Shown here: positions 1 through 9,695 of the stretch, one piece after another
Layout of the letters: the number at the start of each line of letters is the position of its first letter
How positions within the stretch are numbered: position 1 is the stretch's first letter
NCBI RefSeq assembly: GCF_018388445.1
Contig: NZ_CP074405.1
Span: forward strand, 1,302,001-1,366,000
Reading direction: 5' to 3'
Length of the DNA: 64,000 nucleotides
Origin: Cellulomonas wangleii
Lineage (GTDB): Bacteria; Actinomycetota; Actinomycetes; Actinomycetales; Cellulomonadaceae
Notes under the pieces: generated by a model
Told to the model about the DNA's origin: nothing
Seen by the model: the letters and a program-made list of their open reading frames with translations, nothing else
Databases searched by the model: none
Translations under genes and position numbers: made by a program

Positions 1-678
1 GCCGACGCCGTGCGCACCGCGCGCCCCGACCTCGCACTGACGGTCGTCGGGTACGGCGAGGCGCGCCCCGAGGTCGAGGAGGGCGGCGACGACGCCCCCG
101 AGCAGCGCGCGACCAACCGGCGCGTCGAGCTGCGGTACCGGTCGGTCGCCGGCGCCACGTCGACGCCCACGCCCGAGCCCGTGCACGCGGCGCCGCCGCG
201 ACCCGCGACGTCGCCCCACGTCCTGCCGCTGCCGACGGACGCCGTCACGAGCGACGAGGTCCGCTTCCCGGCCGTCACGGTCGCAGGTGCCGAGGTCGTC
301 GTCGGCGTCGAGGAGCTGGTCGTGCGTGGTGCCGTCACGCAGCTGTCGCTCATCGTCCGGCTCGAGGGCGCCGAACGCCACGTCGAGGACATGCCTGACC
401 TGCACGAGGCCCTCGACGAGGGCTCGCGGAGCCGCGGCGTCGCGTGGGACCCCGTCCTGGTCGACCGCGAGGGGCTGCTGCGGTACGGCGAGGTCCGCGT
501 CCGGCGGCTCGCGGACCAGTGGGCGGGGGAGGGGCAGCAGGTCGGGACGCGGTTGTCCGCCCCGCGGCGGTTCACGATCACCTACCCGCGGCTGGTGGGC
601 GATCCCTCCGAGGTGGACGTGCTGCTGGGCGACGGGCTGCCCGTCATCACCGGGGTCGACGTGGAGGTGGAGCGATGA
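1..678 (+). CDS. OmpA-family C-terminal domain protein, 5' end outside window
   Basis: The reading frame is already open at base 1, so only the C-terminal part is present. The first ~40 residues look like the end of an OmpA/MotB-type peptidoglycan-binding domain: GYGEARP followed by an NRRVELRYR stretch. A Thr/Pro-rich linker leads to a second domain of about 140 residues that I do not recognise by name. That second domain resembles the mature part of the next gene in pattern (a V-x-E/A-L-V-V segment, an acidic middle, and a final beta-rich stretch), which suggests the two arose from one ancestor. The stop overlaps the next start (ATGA), so the two genes are probably co-transcribed. A cell-wall-anchored or secreted role is inferred from the OmpA domain. 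Confidence 0.75.
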   Translation, partial: ADAVRTARPDLALTVVGYGEARPEVEEGGDDAPEQRATNRRVELRYRSVAGATSTPTPEPVHAAPPRPATSPHVLPLPTDAVTSDEVRFPAVTVAGAEVVVGVEELVVRGAVTQLSLIVRLEGAERHVEDMPDLHEALDEGSRSRGVAWDPVLVDREGLLRYGEVRVRRLADQWAGEGQQVGTRLSAPRRFTITYPRLVGDPSEVDVLLGDGLPVITGVDVEVER

Positions 679-1196
679 GCCGCGGGGGCGGGATCGTGGG
701 TCTCGTCGCCGCGCTGGTGCTCGTCGCCGGGTGCACCGGCGCCGAGCGCGCCGAGCCGGCCGCGCCGGTGGCGTTCGACGGGGAGGTCGTCACCGCGGAC
801 GACGGCGGCGGGGTCGCCGAGCTCACGGTGCCGGGGTCGGGCCGCTACCCGGGTCGCACGCGGATCGCCGTGCAGGCGCTCGTCGTCGACGGACCGGTGA
901 TGGAGCTGCGTGTCGCGTTCACGCCGCTCGGCGGCGCGGGCGCCGACCCGGACGAGCGGGTCCCGCTGGACGCCATGCTCGACCGCGAGCCGCTGGTCGG
1001 CGACGTCACGTCGCTGGTGCAGCACGAGGTGCTGGACGACTGGCACACGGACGTGGTGCGGGCCGAGACCGTGGAGGGCCGGCCCGTGCTGTACCAGGCG
1101 TGGTTCGCCGCGCCCGAGGTGCGCGTCGAGTCGCTCGACGTCGTCATGGCGCCCGAGGGTCCGACGTTCCGGGACGTGCCCGTCACCTACCGCTGA
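675..1196 (+). CDS. putative lipoprotein paired with OmpA-domain protein
   Basis: Encodes 173 residues. The N-terminus is a lipoprotein signal: a short hydrophobic run ending in the lipobox LVAGC, with the Cys near residue 20. The mature part has no family I can name, but its layout parallels the C-terminal domain of the upstream OmpA-type gene. ATG at 675 overlaps the upstream TGA by ATGA, so the pair is translationally coupled. The likely location is the outer face of the membrane, acting together with the upstream wall-binding protein; this is inference from context. A longer frame extends upstream but lies inside the previous gene, and the lipobox decides the start. Confidence 0.7.
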   Translation: MSRGGGIVGLVAALVLVAGCTGAERAEPAAPVAFDGEVVTADDGGGVAELTVPGSGRYPGRTRIAVQALVVDGPVMELRVAFTPLGGAGADPDERVPLDAMLDREPLVGDVTSLVQHEVLDDWHTDVVRAETVEGRPVLYQAWFAAPEVRVESLDVVMAPEGPTFRDVPVTYR

Positions 1197-1202
1197 CGGG
1201 GC

Positions 1203-1853
1203 TCAGTCCTGGACGTCGACGACGACCCGGACGGGGTCCTGCAGGACCGTGACGCGGAACGGCCGCAGCCCGTCGTCGACGCCGACGAACGACTGGGTCA
1301 TGCCCTCGAAGGTCAGCGGGCGCACGACCTGCTCGATGTCGCCGTCGTCGGGGCGCACGTCGCCGGCGTGCTCCTGCGGGCCGCCGTCGACCGGGTAGGT
1401 GGTCCCGATCAGCCAGACCTGCAGGACCGCGTCCCCGTCGACCTGGCGGACCTCGCCGCTCGGGTCCTCGACGGCCTGGTCGACCCAGCCGACGCGGTAG
1501 CCGGGCGTGCCCTCGCCGCCCGTGAGCTCGTACACGACGCGGTCGTACCCGGGGTGCTCGCCGACGCGGACCTGCGTCACGACGTAGCCGGCGGCGTCTC
1601 CGTCCTGGGTCAGCTCCGTGCCGGGGGGCGCGAAGGCCGCCTCGGCGGGCACGGCGGGCTGGGCGGTCGGCGACGGCGCGGTGGTCGGCGCGGTGGTCGA
1701 CGTGGGTGCCGGTGCGGTGCCGGCGCTCGGCGTGACCGTCACGGACGGCGGCGCCGCGGAGGGCGCGGGCTCGACGTCGCGGGCGCACGCGGTCAGCGTC
1801 ACGAGCGTCGCGACGGCGGTGGCGACGACCAGGCGGCGGGCCGGTGCGGCCAT
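1203..1853 (-). CDS. AMIN-like domain lipoprotein
   Basis: Encodes 216 residues. The N-terminus has a signal ending in a lipobox (LVTLTAC), then a Thr/Pro/Ala-rich spacer of about 50 residues, then one globular domain of about 130 residues. That domain shows the AMIN-like pattern: GYDRVVYELTG, YRVGWVD, and a final VTVLQDPVRVVVDVQD strand. AMIN-type domains bind cell-wall or surface polymers, so this is probably an extracytoplasmic membrane-anchored protein. The start ATG has a clear GAGGAG ribosome site about 7 nt upstream. It converges with the preceding lipoprotein gene, leaving only 6 nt between the two stops. Function beyond envelope location is unknown. Confidence 0.75.
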   Translation of the reverse strand: MAAPARRLVVATAVATLVTLTACARDVEPAPSAAPPSVTVTPSAGTAPAPTSTTAPTTAPSPTAQPAVPAEAAFAPPGTELTQDGDAAGYVVTQVRVGEHPGYDRVVYELTGGEGTPGYRVGWVDQAVEDPSGEVRQVDGDAVLQVWLIGTTYPVDGGPQEHAGDVRPDDGDIEQVVRPLTFEGMTQSFVGVDDGLRPFRVTVLQDPVRVVVDVQD

Positions 1854-2004
1854 GATTGCTCCTCGTCGTGGTGGGCCGTGGGTTGTCCTCACCGTAGGAC
1901 GGGGCCGTGCGGCAACGCCCAGGAGCAGGTCAGGACACGCCGACGGCCGTCGTGCGTCCATGAAGCGGACACGTGAACCAGCATGTGAGACGGACGGAGA
2001 GGGA

Positions 2005-2034
2005 TGTGACACGAGCGGGCGGCGGGCGTATGGT
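2005..2034 (+). promoter_or_regulatory. promoter of the ilvBNC leader
   Basis: TGTGAC (2005-2010) and TATGGT (2029-2034) are separated by 18 nt and fit -35 and -10 elements of the main sigma factor. The -10 ends 7 nt before the GTG of the leader peptide, so the transcript would begin at or next to the leader start codon (leaderless). Based on sequence pattern only. Confidence 0.55.
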
Positions 2035-2041
2035 CGCCCGT

Positions 2042-2083
2042 GTGCAGACGATCCTCGTAGTACTTCCTGAGCGCGCCGGCTGA
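2042..2083 (+). CDS. ilvBNC leader peptide (attenuation)
   Basis: A 13-codon frame starting GTG reads M-QTILVVLPERAG and stops at 2081-2083. Five consecutive codons are Ile-Leu-Val-Val-Leu, the three end products of the pathway encoded downstream. It resembles the short ilvB leaders known in other actinobacteria. An ATG at 2030 would give a 17-residue form (MVARVQTILVVLPERAG), but it lies inside the proposed -10 box, so the GTG with a leaderless transcript fits better. Stalling at these codons when charged tRNAs are scarce would prevent formation of the terminator hairpin at 2119-2157. The mechanism is inferred from the arrangement. Confidence 0.75.
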   Translation: MQTILVVLPERAG

Positions 2084-2118
2084 CGCCACCCGCACAGGTC
2101 GCTCGTCGCGCGCGCTCG

Positions 2119-2157
2119 CCCCTCGTCCATCCCGGTGCCCGGGTCGAGGGGCTTTTT
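2119..2157 (+). terminator. ilvB attenuator (Rho-independent terminator)
   Basis: CCCCTCG (2119-2125) pairs with CGAGGGG (2145-2151), with further pairing of the CCCGG and CCGGG runs inside, followed by C and five T residues (2153-2157). It lies 35 nt after the leader peptide stop and about 75 nt before ilvB, the standard position for a translation-controlled attenuator. Confidence 0.8.
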
Positions 2158-2230
2158 CGTGCCCGGCGTCCGCCCGGCGCGGTACCCGCACCGGACGACC
2201 CCACCCGCACTCGACCCGCAGGAGACGATG

Positions 2231-4099
2231 ATGGTCCAGGGTCCGCACCCCGCACCCCCGCGCACAGCCGTGCGCCCCGTGCGCCCCGCCACGGAGGCCG
2301 TGCCCCGCGCCGCCGAGCCGGCGGCCGCCGCACCCCGGCAGGTCGGGCCCGAGCAGGTCACGGGGGCGCAGTCGATCGTCCGCTCGTTGGAGGAGGCGGG
2401 GGCCGAGGTCGTCTTCGGCATCCCCGGCGGCGCGATCCTGCCGACGTACGACCCGCTCATGGACTCCCGCCGCGTCCGGCACATCCTCGTGCGTCACGAG
2501 CAGGGCGGCGGGCACGCCGCGGCCGGCTACGCCTACGCGAGCGGCAAGGTCGGCGTGACCATGGCGACTTCGGGCCCGGGCGCGACCAACCTGGTCACCG
2601 CCATCGCGGACGCCAACATGGACTCCGTGCCGATGGTGGCGATCACCGGTCAGGTCGGTGCCTCGATGATCGGCACGGACGCGTTCCAGGAGGCCGACAT
2701 CGTCGGCATCACGCTGCCGATCACCAAGCACAACTACCTCGTCACCGACCCCGACGACATCCCGCGCACGATCGCCGAGGCGTTCCACATCGCCTCGACC
2801 GGTCGCCCGGGCCCCGTGCTGGTCGACATCGCCAAGTCCGCGATGCAGGCGACGACGACCTTCTCGTGGCCGCAGGACATCTCGCTGCCCGGGTACCACC
2901 CGGTCACCAAGCCGCACGTCAAGCAGATCCGCGAGGCGGCCCGGCTGCTCGCGACCTCGCGCCGGCCCGTGCTCTACGTGGGCGGCGGCGTCGTCCGTGC
3001 GGGTGCGTCCGACCTGCTGCGTCGCCTGACCGACCTGTCGGGCGCCCCCGTCGTCACCACGCTCATGGCGCGCGGTGCGCTGCCCGACTCCCACCCGCAG
3101 CACCTGGGCATGCCCGGGATGCACGGCACCGTCGCGGCGGTCGCGGCGCTGCAGAAGGCCGACCTCGTGGTGGCCCTCGGTGCCCGCTTCGACGACCGGG
3201 TGACCGGCCTGCTGTCGTCGTTCGCGCCGAACGCCACGGTCGTCCACGCCGACATCGACCCGGCCGAGATCGGCAAGAACAAGCGCGCCGACGTCCCGAT
3301 CGTCGGTGACCTGCGCGAGGTGATCGCCGACCTGCTGCCCGAGCTCGAGCGCGAGCAGGCCCAGCACGGGCGCCCCGACCTCGAGGCGTGGTGGCAGCAG
3401 CTGGACGCGTGGCGGGAGACCTTCCCCCTCGGGTTCGACGAGCCGTCCGACGGCCACCTGGCACCGCAGCACGTCATCTCGCGGATCGGCGAGATCTCGG
3501 GCCCCGAGTCGATCTTCGTCGCGGGCGTCGGGCAGCACCAGATGTGGGCGGCGCAGTTCATCAAGTACGAGCGCCCCGGCGCCTGGGTGAACTCCGGCGG
3601 TCTCGGCACGATGGGGTTCGCGGTGCCGGCCGCCATGGGCGCCAAGGTGGGCGACCCGTCGCGCACCGTGTGGGCGATCGACGGCGACGGCTGCTTCCAG
3701 ATGACCAACCAGGAGCTGGCCACCTGCACGATCAACGAGATCCCGATCAAGGTCGCGGTGATCAACAACAGCTCGCTGGGCATGGTCCGCCAGTGGCAGA
3801 CGCTGTTCTACGAGTCGCGCTACTCCAACACCGACCTGCACACGGGCCACGGCACGGTGCGCGTCCCGGACTTCGTCAAGCTCGCGGACGCCTACGGCGC
3901 CGTGGGCCTGCGGTGCGAGACGAAGGCGGACGTGGACGCGACCATCAAGCGCGCGATGGAGATCGACGACCGGCCCGTGGTCGTGGACTTCACGGTGTCG
4001 CGCGACGCGATGGTGTGGCCGATGGTGGCCGCCGGCGTCAGCAACGACGCCATCCAGTACGCGCGGGGCATCAGCCCCGCGTGGGACCGCGAGGACTGA
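2231..4099 (+). CDS. ilvB: acetolactate synthase large subunit
   Basis: Thiamine-diphosphate enzyme that condenses two pyruvates to acetolactate (Val/Leu) or pyruvate with 2-oxobutyrate to acetohydroxybutyrate (Ile). The 622-residue protein has a poorly conserved Ala/Pro-rich extension of about 40 residues, then the pyrimidine-binding domain with GIPGGAI (63-69) and the catalytic Glu in [10 protein letters not shown] (about 90). The C-terminal pyrophosphate domain has the GDG...NN metal/ThDP signature (about 485 to 512). Two adjacent ATGs (2228, 2231) follow an AGGAG at 2220-2224; the second gives the better 6-nt spacing. It is followed after 16 nt by ilvN and is controlled by the leader and attenuator upstream. 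Confidence 0.97.
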   Translation: MVQGPHPAPPRTAVRPVRPATEAVPRAAEPAAAAPRQVGPEQVTGAQSIVRSLEEAGAEVVFGIPGGAILPTYDPLMDSRRVRHILVRHEQGGGHAAAGYAYASGKVGVTMATSGPGATNLVTAIADANMDSVPMVAITGQVGASMIGTDAFQEADIVGITLPITKHNYLVTDPDDIPRTIAEAFHIASTGRPGPVLVDIAKSAMQATTTFSWPQDISLPGYHPVTKPHVKQIREAARLLATSRRPVLYVGGGVVRAGASDLLRRLTDLSGAPVVTTLMARGALPDSHPQHLGMPGMHGTVAAVAALQKADLVVALGARFDDRVTGLLSSFAPNATVVHADIDPAEIGKNKRADVPIVGDLREVIADLLPELEREQAQHGRPDLEAWWQQLDAWRETFPLGFDEPSDGHLAPQHVISRIGEISGPESIFVAGVGQHQMWAAQFIKYERPGAWVNSGGLGTMGFAVPAAMGAKVGDPSRTVWAIDGDGCFQMTNQELATCTINEIPIKVAVINNSSLGMVRQWQTLFYESRYSNTDLHTGHGTVRVPDFVKLADAYGAVGLRCETKADVDATIKRAMEIDDRPVVVDFTVSRDAMVWPMVAAGVSNDAIQYARGISPAWDRED

Positions 4100-4115
4100 G
4101 GAAGGAAGAAGAGCG

Positions 4116-4640
4116 ATGACCCGCCACACCCTGTCCGTCCTCGTCGAGAACAAGCCCGGCGTGCTCACGCGCGTCGCAGGGCTGTTCGCCCGGCGGTCGT
4201 TCAACATCCACTCGCTCGCCGTGGGCCCCACCGAGCACACGGAGATCAGCCGCATCACGGTCGTCGTCGACGTCGACGCCCTCCCGCTGGAGCAGGTGAC
4301 CAAGCAGCTGAACAAGCTCGTCAACGTCATCAAGATCGTCGAGCTCGAGGACGCCGCGTCCGTCCAGCGCGAGCTGCTGCTCGTCAAGGTCAAGGCCGAC
4401 GTCACCCAGCGCACCGGCGTGCTCGAGGTCGTCCAGCTGTTCCGTGCGCACGTCGTCGACGTCGTGCCGGACTCGGTCGTGATCGAGGCGACCGGCAGCC
4501 CCGGCAAGCTCGACGCGCTGCTCGCCGCCCTGGAGCCGTTCGGCATCCGTGAGATCGTGCAGTCCGGCACCGTGGCCATCGGCCGCGGCTCCCGCTCGAT
4601 CACCGACCGCGCGCTCGAGCGCGTGAGCCGCTCGGCCTGA
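4116..4640 (+). CDS. ilvN: acetolactate synthase small (regulatory) subunit
   Basis: A 174-residue protein that binds the IlvB catalytic subunit, raises its activity and carries the valine feedback site. An ACT domain fills about residues 3-75 (LSVLVENKPGVLTRVAGLF, then RRSFNIHSLAVG), and the C-terminal half is the ALS_ss_C domain ending with the EIVQSGTVAIGRGS segment. Length matches the bacterial IlvN/IlvH long form. ATG at 4116 follows a GGAAGAAG ribosome site, and the gene sits 16 nt after ilvB and 57 nt before ilvC in one operon. Allosteric control is known for the family, not shown here. Confidence 0.96.
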   Translation: MTRHTLSVLVENKPGVLTRVAGLFARRSFNIHSLAVGPTEHTEISRITVVVDVDALPLEQVTKQLNKLVNVIKIVELEDAASVQRELLLVKVKADVTQRTGVLEVVQLFRAHVVDVVPDSVVIEATGSPGKLDALLAALEPFGIREIVQSGTVAIGRGSRSITDRALERVSRSA

Positions 4641-5726
<1,086 letters not shown>

Positions 5727-5743
5727 CACCCCTCACGACCGCA

Positions 5744-5784
5744 GCGAGAGGTCGGTCCGGCCCTGTGCCGGACCGACCTCTCGC
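5744..5784 (+). terminator. ilvBNC operon terminator hairpin
   Basis: A perfect 17-bp stem (5744-5760 with 5768-5784) closes a 7-nt loop right after ilvC. There is no T-run after it, which is common for actinobacterial terminators. It marks the end of the ilvBNC transcript. Confidence 0.8.
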
Positions 5785-5867
5785 GCGTCTGGGTGCGGTG
5801 GGGCGGGACATGGGGGAGGATCGCCGCGCGGGTGCGGTGAGCGACGCCCGACGACGAGAGGCGGACG

Positions 5868-6419
5868 ATGACCGAGCAGCAGCCCACGGCGCGTGCCGAG
5901 GCCGGCACGCAGGACACGCGGATCACGGACTTCTGGGACGCGGCGCGCGGTCACCTCGGCTGGGGCAGGCTCGACTCGGTCATGGGGGAGTCGGTGGACG
6001 GCGCCGTCGCACCGCCCGCGTGGTCGTTCGGCGACGACGCCCGCCTCGCGGACGAGCTGCTCGCGCAGGTGCTCGACGGCCGCAAGACCGCCACGTCGAC
6101 CGCGCTGGCCGAGATGACCGCGTCCGGCGAGCCGCTGCCGCGCGTCGGCGACGTGTCGATCGTGCTGGACTCCGCGGGTGACCCGCGTGCGCTGCTGCGG
6201 ACGACGGAGGTCGCGGTGGTGCCCTTCGACCAGGTGGACGCCGAGCACGCGGCAGCCGAGGGCGAGGACGACCTGTCGCTGGAGTCGTGGCGGCGGGAGC
6301 ACGAGGTCTACTGGCGCCGTGTGCTGGGCGATGCGGGGTTCTCCCCGACGATGGACGTGGTGATCGAGCGGTTCGAGCTCGTCTACCCTCGGACCGGACC
6401 CACGCCGCCGGTCGACTGA
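5868..6419 (+). CDS. ASCH domain protein
   Basis: A 183-residue protein with the ASCH fold, related to the PUA fold and usually associated with RNA binding. Recognisable features are the HLGWGRL segment, the GRKTATSTAL motif after a helix (about residue 70), and the GD-type strand PRVGDVSIVLD, followed by a WRREHEVYW helix and a C-terminal strand VVIERFELVYP. The start ATG at 5868 follows a GAGAGGCGG purine stretch. It stands alone between the ilv operon terminator and leuB. The substrate is unknown; a role in RNA handling or in sensing modified nucleotides is only a family-level expectation. Confidence 0.8.
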   Translation: MTEQQPTARAEAGTQDTRITDFWDAARGHLGWGRLDSVMGESVDGAVAPPAWSFGDDARLADELLAQVLDGRKTATSTALAEMTASGEPLPRVGDVSIVLDSAGDPRALLRTTEVAVVPFDQVDAEHAAAEGEDDLSLESWRREHEVYWRRVLGDAGFSPTMDVVIERFELVYPRTGPTPPVD

Positions 6420-6472
6420 TCGCCACGTGAGACGCGCATCCCGAGGGATGGACGCGGCGCTAGGATGAGCGC

Positions 6473-7537
6473 ATGACCGACACCACCTCGTCCTCCACCC
6501 TGAACCTGGCCGTCGTGGCCGGCGACGGCATCGGGACGGAGGTGGTCGAGCAGGGCCTTCTGGTGCTGGAGCAGGCGCTGCACGGCACCGGCACCACCGT
6601 GCGCACCACCGACTTCGACCTCGGCGCGCGCCGCTGGCACGCCACGGGCGAGACGCTGACCGACCAGGACCTCGCCGCCATCCGCACGCACGACGCGATC
6701 CTGCTCGGCGCGATCGGCGACCCGAGCGTGCCGTCCGGCGTCCTCGAGCGCGGCCTGCTGCTGACGCTGCGGTTCGCGCTCGACCACTACGTCAACCTGC
6801 GTCCGGGCAAGCTGTTCCCCGGCGTGACCAGCCCGCTGGCGAACCCCGGCGACGTCGACTTCGTCGTCGTCCGTGAGGGCACCGAGGGGCCGTACGTCGG
6901 CAACGGCGGTGCCATCCGCGTCGGCACGCCGCACGAGGTGGCGAACGAGGTCAGCGTGAACACGGCGTTCGGCGTGGAGCGGGTGGTGCGCGACGCGTTC
7001 GCGCGTGCCGCGGCCCGCCCGCGCAAGAAGCTCACGCTCGTGCACAAGCACAACGTCCTCGTGCACGCGGGGCACCTGTGGCGGCGCACGGTCGAGGCGG
7101 TCAACGCCGAGTTCCCCGACGTCACGGTCGACTACCTGCACGTCGACGCCGCCACGATCTTCCTGGTGACGGACCCCGCGCGGTTCGACGTCATCGTGAC
7201 CGACAACCTGTTCGGCGACATCCTCACGGACCTCGCCGCGGCGATCACCGGCGGCATCGGCCTGGCCGCCTCCGCCAACATCAACCCCGACCGCACCGCA
7301 CCGAGCATGTTCGAGCCCGTCCACGGCTCCGCGCCGGACATCGCGGGCCAGGGCAAGGCCGACCCGACGGCCACGGTGCTGTCCGTCGCGATGCTGCTGG
7401 ACCACGTCGGCCAGGCCGACGCGGCCCGGCGGGTCGAGGCCGCCGTGGCCGCCGACCTCGCCGAGCGCGGTGCGAGCGAGCGAGTACGGTCGACGGCCGA
7501 GGTGGGCAAGGACCTCGCCGCCCGCGTCGCCGGCTGA
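6473..7537 (+). CDS. leuB: 3-isopropylmalate dehydrogenase
   Basis: Oxidises and decarboxylates 3-isopropylmalate to 2-oxoisocaproate in leucine synthesis, using NAD+ and Mg2+ or Mn2+. The 354-residue protein carries the GDGIG start of the isocitrate/isopropylmalate dehydrogenase fold (17-21), the substrate-binding [13 protein letters not shown] segment, and the [15 protein letters not shown] metal-binding stretch with conserved Asp residues. A TAGGAT hexamer lies exactly 6 nt before the ATG (6461-6466), so the mRNA is probably leaderless, with no Shine-Dalgarno needed. Paralogous tartrate or homoisocitrate dehydrogenases are possible, but the ilvE neighbour supports LeuB. It is not attached to leuCD here. 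Confidence 0.93.
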   Translation: MTDTTSSSTLNLAVVAGDGIGTEVVEQGLLVLEQALHGTGTTVRTTDFDLGARRWHATGETLTDQDLAAIRTHDAILLGAIGDPSVPSGVLERGLLLTLRFALDHYVNLRPGKLFPGVTSPLANPGDVDFVVVREGTEGPYVGNGGAIRVGTPHEVANEVSVNTAFGVERVVRDAFARAAARPRKKLTLVHKHNVLVHAGHLWRRTVEAVNAEFPDVTVDYLHVDAATIFLVTDPARFDVIVTDNLFGDILTDLAAAITGGIGLAASANINPDRTAPSMFEPVHGSAPDIAGQGKADPTATVLSVAMLLDHVGQADAARRVEAAVAADLAERGASERVRSTAEVGKDLAARVAG

Positions 7538-7654
7538 CGCCCCGGGGGGCCGGCCCTGCCCGCGCGTCCCGTGGTCCGCAGGCGACGCGTGCACCTGTCC
7601 TCCCGGCCGTCCGCACCGGTACCGTCGACGTCGACCCTGGTGAAAGGCCCCCTG

Positions 7655-8761
7655 ATGAGCACCCTGACGACCCCTTCGTCCGAGACCTTCCAGCTCCACC
7701 GCACCGACGCGCCCGTCCCCGACGAGCAGCGCGCGGCCGCGCTCGCCTCGCCGCAGTTCGGCACGGTCTTCACCGACCACATGGCCCGCATCTCGTGGAC
7801 CCACACCGACGGCTGGACCGGGCGGCGCGTGGAGAAGTACGGGCCGCTGCAGCTCGACCCCGCGACCGCGGTCCTGCACTACGGCCAGGAGATCTTCGAG
7901 GGCCTCAAGGCGTACGCCCACCCCGACGGAAGCGTCTGGTCCTTCCGGCCGGAGGCCAACGCGGCACGGTTCACGCGGTCGGCGCGGCGGCTCGCCCTGC
8001 CGGAGCTGCCCGAGGCGGACTTCCTCGGGGCGATCCGCGCCCTGGTCGAGGTGGACCGGGCCTGGGTGCCGACGGGGGAGGAGGCCAGCCTCTACCTGCG
8101 TCCCTTCATGTACGCCTCGGAGCCCTTCCTGGGTGTGCGGGCCTCGCTCGAGGCGGAGTTCCTCGTCATCGCCTCGCCCGTCGGCCCGTACTTCCCGGGC
8201 GGGGTGCAGCCGGTGGCGATCTGGGTGTCGCGTGAGTACCACCGCGCCGGTGCCGGCGGCACGGGCGCGGCCAAGTGCGGCGGCAACTACGCCGCCAGCC
8301 TGCTGCCCCAGCAGGAGGCGTACGCCAAGGGGTTCGAGCAGGTCTGCTTCCTCGACGACCGGACCGGCACCCAGCTCGAGGAGCTGGGCGGCATGAACGT
8401 CGTCGTGGTCCACGCGGACGGCTCCGTGGTGACCCCGGCGGTCTCCGGCACGATCCTCGAGGGCGTGACGCGCTCGTCGATCCTCACGCTGCTGCAGGAG
8501 GCGGGGCACGAGGTCGCGGAGCGGCCCGTGCTGCTCGACGAGCTGCGCCGCGGCCTGGCGGACGGCAGCGTCAGCGAGGTGTTCGCGTGCGGGACGGCGG
8601 CCGTCATGACGCCGATCGGGCGGCTCGCGAGCGACGACTTCGACCTCGTCGTGGGCGACGGCCAGGCCGGACCGGTGACCATGCGCATCCGTGAGCAGCT
8701 CACCGACATCCAGTACGGGCGCGCGGCGGACACGCACGGCTGGATGCGCCGCCTGGTCTGA
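7655..8761 (+). CDS. ilvE: branched-chain amino acid aminotransferase
   Basis: PLP-dependent fold-type IV transaminase that makes Ile, Leu and Val from their 2-oxo acids with glutamate as donor. The 368-residue protein has the class IV pattern HYGQEIFEGLKAY, the Schiff-base lysine in AAKCGGNYAASL (about Lys207), the LEELGGMNV segment, and the C-terminal GTAAVMTPIG phosphate-binding loop. ATG at 7655 follows a GAAAGG ribosome site; longer upstream frames lack one. It lies 117 nt after leuB, so the two may share a transcript, and a strong hairpin follows. Length matches mycobacterial IlvE. Confidence 0.96.
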   Translation: MSTLTTPSSETFQLHRTDAPVPDEQRAAALASPQFGTVFTDHMARISWTHTDGWTGRRVEKYGPLQLDPATAVLHYGQEIFEGLKAYAHPDGSVWSFRPEANAARFTRSARRLALPELPEADFLGAIRALVEVDRAWVPTGEEASLYLRPFMYASEPFLGVRASLEAEFLVIASPVGPYFPGGVQPVAIWVSREYHRAGAGGTGAAKCGGNYAASLLPQQEAYAKGFEQVCFLDDRTGTQLEELGGMNVVVVHADGSVVTPAVSGTILEGVTRSSILTLLQEAGHEVAERPVLLDELRRGLADGSVSEVFACGTAAVMTPIGRLASDDFDLVVGDGQAGPVTMRIREQLTDIQYGRAADTHGWMRRLV

Positions 8762-8778
8762 CGGACCCGGACCTCGCA

Positions 8779-8814
8779 CGAGGGGTGCGCACCCTCCCGG
8801 GTGCGCACCCCTCG
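8779..8814 (+). terminator. ilvE terminator, likely bidirectional
   Basis: A perfect 16-bp stem (8779-8794 with 8799-8814) closes a TCCC loop between the convergent ilvE and the membrane-protein gene at 8835. It can serve both strands. No T-run follows. Confidence 0.85.
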
Positions 8815-8834
8815 TCGTCCGCGGGCGCCGCGCG

Positions 8835-9479
8835 TCAGGCGGGGACCCGCCGCACGGTCCAGCCGAGCACGCCGTTGAGCAACGACCAGACGGCCACCCC
8901 GATCAGCAGGTTGACGATCCCGGAGGCCAGGGCGGACCCGACCTGGTCCGTCCACGTCAGAGGCAGGAGCGTCGCCACGACGGTCGCCAGCCCGACGATC
9001 CAGCCGAAGAACGCCCGCGGCCGCGGCGTGGTCAGCACGAGCAGCTGGAGCAGGGCGGCCGCGGCCACCGCGCTGAGCACGCCGCCGAGCACGTAGGCGC
9101 TCATGGCCGACCCGGTGCCGAAGGGGTCGCGGAAGACCAGGTCGATGCGCAGGATCTGCTCCAGCACGATCACGCCGACCACACCGACGAGCGCCGCGAC
9201 CAGCGCCGTGGCGGCGGCGCCGGCCCAGAACCGACCCGTCTCCACCGTCAGGCGGGTCTCGACGCGCGCCGTGGCCCCGCCCGTCCCCGCCACGGGGACC
9301 CCGGCCGCCGGTACCGTGCCCGCGGGCACCGTGCCCGCGGGTACCGTGCCCGCGGGCGCCGTCCCCACGGGCACGGCGGCCGGGGCCACGCCGGGCGGCG
9401 GGGCGGCGGCCGCCGGGGGCACTGCCGGGTAGCGGCGGGTCGGCTCGTCCTGCGGCCGCTCCGGAGGGGGGATCGACAT
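8835..9479 (-). CDS. four-helix membrane protein (DUF6069-like)
   Basis: Encodes 214 residues. The first ~75 residues are a soluble Pro/Ala/Val-rich segment containing tandem AGTVP repeats. After a short RLTVETGRFWAG link come four hydrophobic helices (ALVAALVGVVGVIVLEQIL, then SAYVLGGVLSAVAAAALLQLLVL, FGWIVGLATVVATLLP and GIVNLLIGVAVWSLLNGVLG). The layout fits the actinobacterial four-helix family DUF6069; this assignment is from memory of the pattern. The ATG has an AGGAG site 6 nt upstream. Convergent with ilvE across a shared terminator. Function unknown. Confidence 0.7.
   Translation of the reverse strand: MSIPPPERPQDEPTRRYPAVPPAAAAPPPGVAPAAVPVGTAPAGTVPAGTVPAGTVPAAGVPVAGTGGATARVETRLTVETGRFWAGAAATALVAALVGVVGVIVLEQILRIDLVFRDPFGTGSAMSAYVLGGVLSAVAAAALLQLLVLTTPRPRAFFGWIVGLATVVATLLPLTWTDQVGSALASGIVNLLIGVAVWSLLNGVLGWTVRRVPA
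9316..9375. repeat. 15-nt tandem repeat in coding region
   Basis: Four 15-nt units with consensus GTGCCCGCGGGCACC run in tandem (each unit nearly self-complementary). On the minus strand they encode the AGTVP pentapeptide repeats in the low-complexity N-terminus of the membrane protein. Copy number is likely to vary between strains. Confidence 0.8.
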
Positions 9480-9665
9480 CGTCGGCTCCTGTCTCGCACG
9501 GGACGTCGGGACGCGCGGGCGCGTGACGTCCCGGCACACGCTAGCGATGCGCTGACCGTTCGGCACCGGAACGTCCCGGTTCGGCGTCCCCCTCGGGCCC
9601 GCGGACCACTCGTCCGCATGATGGACGGGGTGCCGCGCGCCACCCGGCTGTGCCACCATCACCCT

Positions 9666-9695
9666 GTGACCCGCTTCACGCTCATCATCGCCTAG
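9666..9695 (+). CDS. cimA leader peptide with Ile-Ile codons
   Basis: A 9-codon frame, GTG start and TAG stop, reads MTRFTLIIA. The Leu-Ile-Ile run is the expected sensor for an amino-acid attenuator, and citramalate synthase downstream feeds isoleucine synthesis specifically. A weak -10-like CACCAT (9654-9659) sits exactly 6 nt upstream, suggesting a leaderless transcript. A hairpin begins at the stop codon and is followed by a Rho-independent terminator at 9722-9749. The region 9480-9653 between the divergent membrane gene and this leader shows nothing else I can support. Confidence 0.7.
   Translation: MTRFTLIIA

Noticed and set aside
9305..9375. Tandem 15-nt repeats considered as a CRISPR-like or regulatory array
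   Set aside because: No spacers exist, and the repeats stay in codon phase and encode AGTVP units of the membrane protein.
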